The notes under the pieces are model-generated. The model was given only the letters and a program-made list of their open reading frames with translations, did no database searches and had not been told where the DNA came from. A DNA stretch of 64,000 bases, from NCBI GenBank assembly GCA_052400665.1, contig JBQTGK010000003.1; one strand, given 5' to 3'. Made by a program: the position numbers and the translations under genes. This DNA is from JBQTGK01 sp052400665. GTDB taxonomy: Bacteria; Bacteroidota; Bacteroidia; Bacteroidales; Marinifilaceae. Numbering within the stretch: the stretch's first letter is position 1; each line of letters begins with the position of its first letter. Of this stretch, positions 52,393 through 60,955 are shown piece by piece.

Positions 52393-53394
52393 ATGGCTTT
52401 CAATCTTAGAAACAGAAACTTTTTAAAGTTATTGGATTTTACTCCAAAAGAAATTCAGTACATGTTAGATCTTGCTAGAGATCTAAAAAGAGCGAAATAT
52501 GCAGGAACTGAGGTTCAGACAATGAAAGGGAAGAATATTGCTTTAATTTTTGAGAAATCTTCTACTCGTACACGCTGTGCTTTCGAAACTGCGGCTTACG
52601 ATCAGGGAGCTCATGTAACTTATTTAGGTCCTTCTGGTTCGCAAATTGGTATTAAGGAGTCCATGGCTGATACAGCTCGAGTGTTGGGTCGTATGTACGA
52701 TGGTATAGAGTATCGTGGCTTTGGACAAACCGTTGTTGAAGAATTAGCGAAGCATGCGGGAGTACCAGTTTGGAACGGATTAACTGATGAATATCATCCG
52801 ACTCAAATTTTGGCAGACTTTTTAACCATGATGGAGCATACAGATAAGCCTTTAAATCAGGTTTCTTTTGCTTATTTAGGCGATGCTAGAAATAATATGG
52901 CAAATTCACTAATGGTAGGTGCTGCAAAAATGGGAATGGATGTTAGAATTGTTGGTCCTACAAACCTTCAGCCAGAAGAAGAGTTGGTGACTCAATGTCT
53001 TGAGATCGCCAAAGAAACTGGTGCTAAAGTAACAGTTACCGATAATGCCGAGGCGGGTGTTAAGGGGTGCGATTTTCTTTATACCGATGTTTGGGTATCA
53101 ATGGGAGAGCCAGATGAGGTTTGGAAAGAAAGAATTGATATCTTGAAACCATATCAGGTAAATAAAGAAACTATGGCTATGACTGATAATGCAGCTTGTA
53201 AGTTTATGCATTGTCTGCCTGCTTATCACAACAGAGAAACTAAAGTTGGTGAAGATGTTTATCAGAAATTTGGTATGAACGGTGTTGAGGTTACCGAAGA
53301 TGTATTCGAATCTTCAGCATCTATCGTATTTGATGAAGCTGAAAATCGTTTACATACAATTAAAGCAGTTATGGTTGCAACATTAGGAGCCTAA
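52393..53394 (+). CDS. arcB: Ornithine carbamoyltransferase (catabolic type likely)
   Basis: 333 aa. It carries the carbamoyl-phosphate site FEKSSTRTRCAFETAAYD (residues 53-70), HPTQILADFLTMMEH (about 136-150), YLGDARNNMANSLM and the Cys-containing MHCLPAYHN (about 274-282). It interconverts ornithine and carbamoyl phosphate with citrulline and phosphate. The carbamate kinase gene just upstream argues for the catabolic direction, that is citrulline breakdown with ATP gain. An anabolic role (argF) cannot be excluded. Confidence 0.93.
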   Translation: MAFNLRNRNFLKLLDFTPKEIQYMLDLARDLKRAKYAGTEVQTMKGKNIALIFEKSSTRTRCAFETAAYDQGAHVTYLGPSGSQIGIKESMADTARVLGRMYDGIEYRGFGQTVVEELAKHAGVPVWNGLTDEYHPTQILADFLTMMEHTDKPLNQVSFAYLGDARNNMANSLMVGAAKMGMDVRIVGPTNLQPEEELVTQCLEIAKETGAKVTVTDNAEAGVKGCDFLYTDVWVSMGEPDEVWKERIDILKPYQVNKETMAMTDNAACKFMHCLPAYHNRETKVGEDVYQKFGMNGVEVTEDVFESSASIVFDEAENRLHTIKAVMVATLGA

Positions 53395-53420
53395 CTTGGA
53401 TTTAATTTATAGAAATAAGA

Positions 53421-53450
53421 AAAAAGGACAACTATGAGTTGTCCTTTTTT
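53421..53450. terminator. Bidirectional terminator between the OTC and feo genes
   Basis: AAAAAGGACAACT-ATG-AGTTGTCCTTTTT, a 13-bp perfect stem with T runs in both directions. Confidence 0.88.
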
Positions 53451-53510
53451 TTGTCTTATGTTTTATATGAATAGTTGTATTCTTCTATTAATAATAAATA
53501 CAGGTTTGTG

Positions 53511-53717
53511 TTAATTTTTAATATATGTAAACTTATTTTTATTGTGAGGAACAGTTTTTATTCCTCTTTTATTAAGCTCGTATTTTAAACTGCATCCGCC
53601 AGTACATCCATTGCATTTCGAGTTTCCCTTACTCTGAAATAATTTAATGAAATGATAAATTACATAAGCAAATGCAGAGAATACTATTAAGTAAGTTGTA
53701 ATTAATTGAATGCCCAT
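53511..53717 (-). CDS. FeoB-associated Cys-rich membrane protein
   Basis: 68 aa: an N-terminal membrane helix (LITTYLIVFSAFAYVIYHFI) and then CNGCTGGCSLK, the Cys motif of the small FeoB-associated family. It may guide or sense Fe2+ at the FeoB pore. It lies 4 bp downstream of feoAB and is translationally linked. Confidence 0.85.
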   Translation of the reverse strand: MGIQLITTYLIVFSAFAYVIYHFIKLFQSKGNSKCNGCTGGCSLKYELNKRGIKTVPHNKNKFTYIKN

Positions 53718-53721
53718 ATTT

Positions 53722-56229
53722 TTAAATTATTAAACTACCTATTTGAAAAATAAGAAATGATACCAGCCAAGCTAATCCTGTAGTATAGAAGACTACAAAG
53801 CTTGCCCATTTCCAGTTGGCTTCTTTTGTAATAGTGCTAACAACAGCAACACAAGGAAAATATATTAATATAAAAATTAGAAAAGATAAAGCCGATAAGG
53901 AGGTAAATACTTTTTCTCCTGTTCTATGCTTACCCGTAAATTTTTGCTCTTTTAATTTATTCCTCAATCCTTCGCTTGATTCATCAACACCTTCGCCTTC
54001 CTGATAGAGAACGCCCATTGTACTAACAACGACCTCTTTTGCTGCAATTCCGGTTAAAATACTAACGGTCATTTTCCAATCGAAGCCTAGAGGGTGGAGT
54101 GCAGGAGCAAAAAAATGTCCAATTTGGCCAATGTATGATTTTTCTTGTTGTTCTTCCATCATTAAATGCTTTAAACTCTCAATTTTCTCATTTTTAAGTT
54201 CATTTAAAGAATTTAAGCTGGCATTCTCATTAAAATTAACGGTGTTTTGATTGTATTCTAATGTGAGTTCATTTATTTTTTTTGTGTAATCTTGTGAGTA
54301 TTCAATATCTCTTGGAAAATATCCCAATGCCCAAATAATTATTGATGCAATAAGTATTACACCTCCCATTTTTGTTAGATATTGGAACCCTTTGTTCCAC
54401 ATGTGTCTAATGGTGGTTCTTAAGGTAGGAAGTCTATAAGGTGGTAATTCCATAACAAAAGGAGCTTCTTTTGATTTAAAGAAACTTGCTTTAAATATCT
54501 TGGCAAAAATAATTGCTAAGAAAATTCCTAACATATAAATGCCAAAAAGAACCAGACTTGCATTGCTAGGGAAAAAAGTTCCGATAATTAGGATATAAAC
54601 CGGTAAGCGTGCACTGCACGACATAAACGGAGTAATTAGCATCGTAAGAATGCGGTCGTTTCTATTTTCTAAAGTGCGTGTAGCCATTAGAGCTGGAACA
54701 TTACACCCAAATCCCATAATAAGAGGGATAAACGATTTGCCGTGTAAGCCAATTTTGTGCATTAGTTTATCCATTATAAAGGCTGCTCGTGCCATGTATC
54801 CGGTATCTTCCATGAAGGATATAAAGAAGAAAAGGATTAAAATATTTGGAAGAAATACGATAACACCACCAACGCCACCAATAATACCATCTACCAATAG
54901 ATCTTTTAATGGGCCAGGAGTCATCCAGTTTTCTATTAAGTTACCCAATGCAGAAACTCCCATGTCAATCCAATTCATTGGATATTGACCAAGATTGAAT
55001 GTAGCATAAAATGTTAAAAACATAAACAGGAAGAAGATAGGGAATCCAAATAGTTTGTGGGTAAGAAAAGTATCTATAATCGTGGTTTTTCTTCTCCTTT
55101 TTACCGGACTCTCTTTATATGTTTCCTTAAGTGCACCATCAATAAAACCATATTTTGCATCGGTAATTACTGTTTCGCAAACTTCACCAAATTCGTTTTC
55201 AATTTTAGATATTTGATGTTTAACTTCATCCTTAATTTCAAAGTGTTTTTCACTTTCTTTAATTACAAAACGAGCACTTTCATCACCTTCCAATAGTTTT
55301 ATTGAAATAAATCGGGGCGAAGCCTTTGCGCACATTTTTCGGTCTTCTTTTATTTTATCCTGAATTTTAGAAATTGCTTTTTCTACCTGAACTCCGTAAT
55401 TAATGTGAATATGACGAACAATAGGATCCTTGTCTTCGTAAACTTTAATAATTTTATTAAAAAGTTCTTTAATTCCTTTTCCTTTCGAGCTAACTGTTGG
55501 AATAATTGGAATTCCCAACATGTTAGATAAGGCTTTATAGTTAAAACGAGCTCCTTTTTTTTCTAGTTCGTCGTACATGTTTAAGGCAATAACGACCTTA
55601 ATATCCATGTCGATTAATTGAGTAGTTAAGTATAGATTTCTTTCTAAATTAGATGCATCAATAACATTAACCACAACATCGGGTTTTTCTGCCAAAATAT
55701 ATTTTCGTACAAATAATTCTTCGGGAGAGTATGCTGTTAAAGAGTAAGTTCCAGGTAGGTCTGTTATGTCAAAGCGATAACCATTTTGAACTACTTTGGC
55801 TTGTTTGGAATCTACAGTAACCCCGCTGTAATTTCCAACATGTTCTTTAGATCCGGATGCAAAATTAAATAATGTTGTTTTTCCGGCATTAGGATTACCT
55901 ACTAGAGCAATATTAATTTTTTTGCCTTTTTCTTTTGCAGATGTTTTAAGTATTTCGTCGTTAAAGGTTCCTTCAAAATCTAGTGCTTTTATATTTTTGG
56001 CCTCTTTCAGGGTGATAACTTCAATTAAAGCAGCTTCGCTTCTTCGCAGCGATACTTCATATCCCATTATTTCATATTCGACAGGATCTTTTAAGGGAGC
56101 ATTTTTAATAACGGTTACTTTTTTTCCTTTTACGAATCCCATTTCTGTGATTCGTTTTCGAAAAGCACCGTGCCCCAGTACTTTAATAATTATTCCTTCT
56201 TGATTATCTGTTAATTCAGAAAGTTTCAT
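53722..56229 (-). CDS. feoB: Ferrous iron transporter, FeoA-FeoB fusion
   Basis: 835 aa. Residues 1-75 are a FeoA SH3-like domain (KVLGHGAFRKRITEMGFVKGKKVTVI). The FeoB GTPase follows with G1 GNPNAGKTTLFN (about 113-124), G3 DLPGTYSLT and G4 NMYDE. The membrane part has two Gate domains: IPLIMGFGCNVPALMATRTL and PFMSCSARLPVYILII, with the conserved Cys of the pore. It imports Fe2+ under anoxic or reducing conditions. A coiled insert of about 50 residues (EYSQDYTKKINELTLEYNQN) lies late in the membrane half. The fusion is usual in Bacteroidota. Confidence 0.95.
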   Translation of the reverse strand: MKLSELTDNQEGIIIKVLGHGAFRKRITEMGFVKGKKVTVIKNAPLKDPVEYEIMGYEVSLRRSEAALIEVITLKEAKNIKALDFEGTFNDEILKTSAKEKGKKINIALVGNPNAGKTTLFNFASGSKEHVGNYSGVTVDSKQAKVVQNGYRFDITDLPGTYSLTAYSPEELFVRKYILAEKPDVVVNVIDASNLERNLYLTTQLIDMDIKVVIALNMYDELEKKGARFNYKALSNMLGIPIIPTVSSKGKGIKELFNKIIKVYEDKDPIVRHIHINYGVQVEKAISKIQDKIKEDRKMCAKASPRFISIKLLEGDESARFVIKESEKHFEIKDEVKHQISKIENEFGEVCETVITDAKYGFIDGALKETYKESPVKRRRKTTIIDTFLTHKLFGFPIFFLFMFLTFYATFNLGQYPMNWIDMGVSALGNLIENWMTPGPLKDLLVDGIIGGVGGVIVFLPNILILFFFISFMEDTGYMARAAFIMDKLMHKIGLHGKSFIPLIMGFGCNVPALMATRTLENRNDRILTMLITPFMSCSARLPVYILIIGTFFPSNASLVLFGIYMLGIFLAIIFAKIFKASFFKSKEAPFVMELPPYRLPTLRTTIRHMWNKGFQYLTKMGGVILIASIIIWALGYFPRDIEYSQDYTKKINELTLEYNQNTVNFNENASLNSLNELKNEKIESLKHLMMEEQQEKSYIGQIGHFFAPALHPLGFDWKMTVSILTGIAAKEVVVSTMGVLYQEGEGVDESSEGLRNKLKEQKFTGKHRTGEKVFTSLSALSFLIFILIYFPCVAVVSTITKEANWKWASFVVFYTTGLAWLVSFLIFQIGSLII

Positions 56230-56249
56230 TTGTTGTCTATTTCCGTTTC

Positions 56250-56267
56250 GCTAAACAAATGTTTAGC
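56250..56267. promoter_or_regulatory. Candidate operator GCTAAACA-AA-TGTTTAGC upstream of feoAB
   Basis: A perfect 8-bp inverted repeat 21 bp before the feoAB start. Position in the leader suggests a repressor site, for example for an iron-responsive DtxR/Fur-type protein. The assignment of the regulator is inference. Confidence 0.5.
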
Positions 56268-56511
56268 TGAAAATCATCCATTAACAATTCATTTTTACCG
56301 ATACATTTTGCTTCTGGATTACCTGTTAAAATAATAGTCAAACGTATATGAATTCTCAATGATACACAATCCCCATATTTAGGTATTTTGTACTTTTAAG
56401 AAATGAATTGTGTAGATTGTTGTTTCTTATCTTTAGACTTAATAAAAATATGTCCGTCTGCAAAAATAGTAGTTTTTACTGATTTTATGCACGAAAATAA
56501 TAGAAACAAAA
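56268..56511. other. Intergenic region upstream of feoAB
   Basis: Promoter region of feoAB on the minus strand; no gene. No exact TTTG/TAnnTTTG pair was found on that strand. Confidence 0.35.
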
Positions 56512-56537
56512 AAAGCTGCTAAAATAGCAGCTTTTTT
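56512..56537 (-). terminator. Terminator of the PUR-domain gene
   Basis: AAAGCTGCT/AGCAGCTTT stem, followed on the minus strand by a run of T. Confidence 0.85.
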
Positions 56538-56556
56538 TAGGAAATGAGATTTTGTT

Positions 56557-56958
56557 TTATTCTGATAAATCTTCAAATTCTAAGTTTGAAAAGGCCTCGG
56601 TTTCAAGTCCTTCAATTAGTTCAGATTTTTCAAGATGATTTGTTTTTGAAGAAAAATCAGTTTCTTCTGATTCTATCATTTCATGATTCGATGATCTGAT
56701 AAAATCTAAAGCTTCCAATAAGCCATCAGAAAACTTATCGAAATCTTCTTTGTATAAAAAAACTTTGTGTTTTTCAAAAGAAAAGCTACCGTCTTTTTCA
56801 TAGCGTTTCTTGCTTTCAGTAATTGTTAAATAGTAATCGTTTTTCCTTGTTGCTTTTACATCAAAGAAGTACGTTCTTTTCCCAGCCCTTACCGCATTAG
56901 AAAATATTTCTTCGCGGTTGTTTTTTCCAAATCCTTCCTTTTTATCGTAACCTTCCAT
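56557..56958 (-). CDS. PUR-alpha-like / DUF3276 nucleic-acid-binding protein
   Basis: 133 aa. The core REEIFSNAVRAGKRTYFFDVKATRKNDYYLTITESKK-type segment (about residues 15-50) and the helix KHKVFLYKEDFDKFSDGLLEALDFI form one PUR repeat, a Whirly-like fold that binds single-stranded DNA or RNA. The C-terminal 35 residues are acidic and probably disordered. Common and well conserved in Bacteroidota; its role is not settled. The opening MEGYDKKEGFGKNN marks the start. Confidence 0.85.
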   Translation of the reverse strand: MEGYDKKEGFGKNNREEIFSNAVRAGKRTYFFDVKATRKNDYYLTITESKKRYEKDGSFSFEKHKVFLYKEDFDKFSDGLLEALDFIRSSNHEMIESEETDFSSKTNHLEKSELIEGLETEAFSNLEFEDLSE

Positions 56959-57175
56959 TTCAAATAAATTTTTATTTATTCTGTTTTCTAGCTTTCAAAA
57001 ATAAAAAAATATATGTACTAATTGTTATGAATTGTAGATTTATTGAGCAGGAATTGGTTATTTAAAATCAGTATGCAAACCTTTTCATTCGGATGTGTTT
57101 GAATATGATTGTTTTGTTATATGTAAAACAAAACAAGCATTACTCGAGAATTATTTGTTTAAAAACGGCCGAATG

Positions 57176-57206
57176 CTTGCCAGCAAATAAAAAAAAGCTA
57201 AATTTG
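57176..57206 (+). promoter_or_regulatory. Bacteroidota-type promoter of nusB
   Basis: CTTG-N19-TAAATTTG: perfect -7 box, ideal spacing, one mismatch in the -33 box. It predicts a 5' leader of about 30 nt. Confidence 0.6.
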
Positions 57207-57243
57207 CACCCACAATAATAAATTTGTAAAGTTCTTTAAGGAT

Positions 57244-58194
57244 ATGATTAGTAGAAGATTACTTCGAGTGAAAGTGCTGCAATTGCTGTATGCTTATTAT
57301 AAAAATCAGGATCGCACAATTGCAAAGGCTGAAAAAGAATTGTTTTTTAGTGTAGGAAAAGCATACGATTTGTATCATTACCTGCTTCTGCTGATTGTAG
57401 AGTTGGCATTTGTTGCCGAAAGGAAGATAGAGACTGCTAGAGAGAAAATTATTCCTACCCAGGAGGATTTAAATCCAAACACAAAGTTTATTGACAATGT
57501 AATAATTAAGCAATTGGCTAACAATGTGCAGCTTAAAGCTTATGCTAGTTCAAATACAATTACCTGGGATGATCAGGAAGATTTTATTAGGGTATTGTTT
57601 GATAAGTTGATTAATTCTGAGTTGTATATTAATTATATGAATTCTGATACGATTTCTTATCAGGAAGATAAAAAATTTGTAGAGAAATTTTTTATAAACT
57701 TGCTAGCTACCGATGATGACTTTTATTCTTTAATGGAAGAAAAAAGTATTTATTGGAATGATGAAATTGAGTTTATCATTAGCATGGTATTAAAAACGAT
57801 AAAATCCTTTAAGGAAGGCGACGACCAGGATGTTTCAATTATGTCTTTATTTAAGGATAAAGAAGATGAAACCTATGTGAGAGACTTGTTTCGTAAGGCT
57901 ATAGTTAATCACTCCGAACATGTTGAGTTGATACAAAAGAATACTAAAAATTGGGAGTTGGAAAGAATTGCTTTTATGGATATTCTGATAATGGAATTGG
58001 CACTTACCGAAATCAAGGAGTTTCCAAGTGTTCCTGTAAAAGTTAGTTTTAACGAATATCTTGAGATTGCTAAGTTTTATAGTACTTCTAATAGTAGTAA
58101 TTTTATCAATGGAATATTGGATAAATTGGTAAGAGAGCTCAAGGATAACGGAAGTGTGAAAAAAGTTGGTAGAGGATTAGTAGGAGAAAAATAG
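57244..58194 (+). CDS. nusB: Transcription antitermination protein NusB (long Bacteroidota form)
   Basis: 316 aa, about twice the E. coli length. Start MISRRLLRVKVLQLLYAYYKN is the N-terminal helix of NusB. The canonical NusB RNA-binding domain is at the C-terminus, with ELERIAFMDILIMELALTEI, VPVKVSFNEYLEIAKFYST and SNFINGILDKLV. The middle is an extended helical insertion typical of Bacteroidota. NusB with NusE binds boxA RNA and supports rRNA transcription. It opens the conserved chain that leads to YajC, YbbR and CoaE. Confidence 0.93.
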   Translation: MISRRLLRVKVLQLLYAYYKNQDRTIAKAEKELFFSVGKAYDLYHYLLLLIVELAFVAERKIETAREKIIPTQEDLNPNTKFIDNVIIKQLANNVQLKAYASSNTITWDDQEDFIRVLFDKLINSELYINYMNSDTISYQEDKKFVEKFFINLLATDDDFYSLMEEKSIYWNDEIEFIISMVLKTIKSFKEGDDQDVSIMSLFKDKEDETYVRDLFRKAIVNHSEHVELIQKNTKNWELERIAFMDILIMELALTEIKEFPSVPVKVSFNEYLEIAKFYSTSNSSNFINGILDKLVRELKDNGSVKKVGRGLVGEK

Positions 58195-58214
58195 ATATAC
58201 TCATATAATATTTA

Positions 58215-58257
58215 CAAAGGGTGCGTAAAGTTAAACTTTTACGTACCCTTTGTTTTT
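58215..58257 (+). terminator. Terminator after nusB
   Basis: CAAAGGGTGCGTAAA pairs with TTTACGTACCCTTTG (one G-U) and is followed by TTTTT. Confidence 0.85.
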
Positions 58258-58317
58258 AGAGATAAACTGTGGCGTGTATAACAAATTTTAGTATTTTCGA
58301 GCTTTATTAAATATTAA

Positions 58318-58782
58318 ATGAAAAGACAAGAAAAACGAAATAATATTGTATCTATAGCAGCATACCTAATTTTATTTTTATTTGCGATATTTTCTTTGCA
58401 ATGTTCAGGCGATTTAAAAAGTAAAAAAGGAAATAGTAAGTTGGGGCATTTTTTAATTGCAGATAGTTCTGTATATCCTAAATTTGAGTTTACTAAAGAA
58501 ATACATAAATTTGGAGAGATTTCGGAAGGAGAAATTGGAGTTTGTGAGTTTTACTTTAAAAATATTGGAGGCCGCGATTTAATTATTTCGAATATTGAAA
58601 GTAGCTGCGGATGTACCAATGTAGATTGGGAGAAAAACCCCATAAAATCGGGAGCGGAATCGAAAATAACAATCGAATTTGATTCGGAAGGTAGAAGTGG
58701 TAGGCAGTATAAAGTAATTACATTGTATGCAAATACATTAAAAAGAGAAAAAAAGCTTTACATTACTGCTCAGATAAAATGA
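58318..58782 (+). CDS. DUF1573 lipoprotein
   Basis: 154 aa. The N-terminus ends in a lipobox-like FSLQCSGDL. The DUF1573 domain is a cytochrome-free Ig-like fold: KFGEISEGEIGVCEFYFKNI, ISNIESSCGCTNVDW (the SCGCT motif at about residue 96) and SGAESKITIEFDSEGR. Such proteins sit on the periplasmic face, role unknown. It lies between nusB and yajC, as in many Bacteroidota. Confidence 0.88.
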   Translation: MKRQEKRNNIVSIAAYLILFLFAIFSLQCSGDLKSKKGNSKLGHFLIADSSVYPKFEFTKEIHKFGEISEGEIGVCEFYFKNIGGRDLIISNIESSCGCTNVDWEKNPIKSGAESKITIEFDSEGRSGRQYKVITLYANTLKREKKLYITAQIK

Positions 58783-58843
58783 ACTAAAGATTTTGTAATT
58801 ATATAATAAATCGGTCGATAAGACCATTAAATTTTGAATTGAA

Positions 58844-59164
58844 ATGAATAATTTGTTAAACATCTTATTGATGGCTCAGCCAGCAGAAGGACAAAGTCCT
58901 TATGGATCTTTTATTATGCTTGGTGCAATTATCGTGGTATTTTATTTCTTTATGATTCGTCCTCAGATGAAAAAACAAAAAGAAATGAAAAAATTTCGTG
59001 AGGAATTAAAAAAAGGAGACAAAATTGTTACTACAGGAGGTATTTACGGAAAAGTTCTTGAAATTCAGGAGCGCGTAATTATTATGGAAGTAGAAGGACA
59101 AAACCGTTTGAAAATTGATAAAGCAGCGGTTGTAAAAGATATGGGTGATGTAGCTCAAAAATAA
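58844..59164 (+). CDS. yajC: Preprotein translocase subunit YajC
   Basis: 106 aa: a single membrane helix (FIMLGAIIVVFYFFMIRPQMKKQK) and a cytosolic KILDI-like domain, DKIVTTGGIYGKVLEIQERVIIMEVE. YajC is an accessory of SecDF. The MIRPQMKKQKEM motif is diagnostic. A terminator overlaps the intergenic space before the next gene. Confidence 0.95.
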   Translation: MNNLLNILLMAQPAEGQSPYGSFIMLGAIIVVFYFFMIRPQMKKQKEMKKFREELKKGDKIVTTGGIYGKVLEIQERVIIMEVEGQNRLKIDKAAVVKDMGDVAQK

Positions 59165-59171
59165 AAAACTT

Positions 59172-59201
59172 AACTGTGTCCTTTGGGGCACAGTTTCTTT
59201 T
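59172..59201 (+). terminator. Terminator after yajC
   Basis: AACTGTGTCC-TTTG-GGGCACAGTT, a 10-bp stem with one G-U pair, then TCTTTT. It covers the GTG that the longest frame of the next gene would use as start. Confidence 0.7.
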
Positions 59202-59214
59202 AAATACTTTAATT

Positions 59215-60225
59215 TTGGATAATTTTGATTTTCAGAAACTAAAAGAATTTTTCGATAAAGAGAAAATTAAATCGAACAAGAAATTGTTAGCATACTTATT
59301 CTTTGTTGCATTATCTACAATTTTTTGGTTTTTAAATGCTCTTAGTAAAGAATATACTACAAGTATTAATTATCCTGTAAATTATATTAACCTACCTAAA
59401 GAGAAGGTTTTAGTTGATGAGCTTCCTGCTCAACTCGATTTGCGTGTGCAAGCTTATGGTTTTGATTTGTTGAGATATAAATTAAGCACGGCTTTTTTAT
59501 CAAACCCTTTTGATGTTAATAAGTATACTAAATCTAGAATTAATCATTCTCTTAATGCATACCCTTTAGTTACATCTGGAATAACAAAACGTTTGGAAAG
59601 AGAGCTGTCGTCGGGAATTCAACTGCTTAGCATTAGTCCCGATACCATACATTTTCATTTTTCGCCAATTGTAAAGAAAAAAATTCCTGTAAAATTAAAT
59701 TCTTCTATCGATTATGCTCAGCAATTTATGCAAAAAGAATCGATTTTTATAGAACCCGATAGTGTATTGGTTAAAGGAGCCGGAGCAATTTTAGATTCTG
59801 TTTTTGTTGCCGAAACAGAGAATATGGTGCTTACCAATTTGAAAAAAACAACCCAACAAAATATTGATATTTTGATAACAGATGGGCTTGAAGTTTTACC
59901 TGCAAAAGTAAAGGTTACGGTTCCGGTAGTGCGATTTACCGAAGCTCAGAAAATAGTACCTATTAAAGTTGATAATTTACCCGACTCGATGATTTTACGA
60001 TTGTTTCCGGGAGATGTAAAGATGTCGTACTTTGTAGGGATGAATAAATATGAAACCATAACCGAGGATTATTTTGATTTAAGAGTTAACTACGAAACCG
60101 CTGCAAAAGGAGAGGTTAACAAATTAAAAATAGAGTTAAAAAGAAGTCCCGATTTTATTTCGAATGTGAGATTCTATCCGCAAAGTGTTTCTTTTCTTAT
60201 CGAGAAACGTAAGTCTATTCAATAA
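59215..60225 (+). CDS. YbbR-like (CdaR-type) membrane-anchored protein
   Basis: About 336 aa. A cytosolic N-terminus, then a membrane helix (KKLLAYLFFVALSTIFWFLNAL), then extracytoplasmic YbbR repeats (YTTSINYPVNYINLPKEKVL, and IPVKLNSSIDYAQQFM). YbbR/CdaR proteins regulate c-di-AMP cyclases in Firmicutes; the role in Bacteroidota is unknown. The start is uncertain: the GTG at 59176 lies inside the yajC terminator; TTG at 59215 giving MDNFDFQKLKEFF is chosen. There is no ATG before the membrane helix. TAATTTTG at 59210 overlaps this start and looks like a -7 box. Confidence 0.8.
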   Translation: MDNFDFQKLKEFFDKEKIKSNKKLLAYLFFVALSTIFWFLNALSKEYTTSINYPVNYINLPKEKVLVDELPAQLDLRVQAYGFDLLRYKLSTAFLSNPFDVNKYTKSRINHSLNAYPLVTSGITKRLERELSSGIQLLSISPDTIHFHFSPIVKKKIPVKLNSSIDYAQQFMQKESIFIEPDSVLVKGAGAILDSVFVAETENMVLTNLKKTTQQNIDILITDGLEVLPAKVKVTVPVVRFTEAQKIVPIKVDNLPDSMILRLFPGDVKMSYFVGMNKYETITEDYFDLRVNYETAAKGEVNKLKIELKRSPDFISNVRFYPQSVSFLIEKRKSIQ

Positions 60226-60234
60226 TTTATTATC

Positions 60235-60816
60235 ATGCTTAAAGTTGGATTAACAGGAGGGATTGGGACAGGCAAGTCTATTGTTGCTAAGTTTTTTAAA
60301 ATGCTGGGGATTCCTGTGTATGTTTCCGATTTAGAGGCCAGGCAATTAATGAATTCTAATTCTATTATCAGAGAACAGTTACTTGCAAAATTTGGAGCCG
60401 AAGTTTATACTAAAGATTCTACATTAAATAGAAAGTACCTGGCCAATATTATTTTTCATAAACCTGAAGCTCTGCAGGAAGTAAATGCCATTGTGCATCC
60501 TGTGGTGCGTAGTAATTTTGTAGATTGGTGTAAGCAAAAGGCAGAGTTTCCTTATGTAATTCAAGAGTCGGCAATATTATTTGACACAGGATTGTATAAA
60601 AATTTTGATAAAATTATATGCATTACTGCCGATGAGAATATTAGAATTTCTCGGGTCATGAAACGTGATAATGTAAGTGCCGATTTGGTGACTGCTAGAA
60701 TGAAGAATCAGATTCCTGAAAAAGATAAAATTCAGAAATCCGACTTTGTTATCTATAACAATTCAGAATTTCTAATTCCTCAAATAATTAAGATCGATAA
60801 ATACTTGCGAAAGTAA
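60235..60816 (+). CDS. coaE: Dephospho-CoA kinase
   Basis: 193 aa. P-loop GLTGGIGTGKS (residues 5-15), then VSDLEARQLM, IVHPVVRSNF and VIQESAILFDTGLYKNFDKIICI, with the lid RVMKRDNVSADLVTARMKNQIPE. It makes CoA by phosphorylating the 3'-OH of dephospho-CoA, the last step of CoA synthesis. It follows the YbbR gene by 9 bp and ends the nusB-to-coaE group. Confidence 0.96.
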   Translation: MLKVGLTGGIGTGKSIVAKFFKMLGIPVYVSDLEARQLMNSNSIIREQLLAKFGAEVYTKDSTLNRKYLANIIFHKPEALQEVNAIVHPVVRSNFVDWCKQKAEFPYVIQESAILFDTGLYKNFDKIICITADENIRISRVMKRDNVSADLVTARMKNQIPEKDKIQKSDFVIYNNSEFLIPQIIKIDKYLRK

Positions 60817-60955
60817 GATTCTATATGGCTTTAAAAGCTGTTAAACTTTGTTAACTTTCTACGATTTATCTGAAGTTTTTTAAAATTAAATTATCTTTAT
60901 CCTTCTTTTAAAGATTAAAAAAATCAAAAAAATAATTAAAATATAGTACCAGAAT

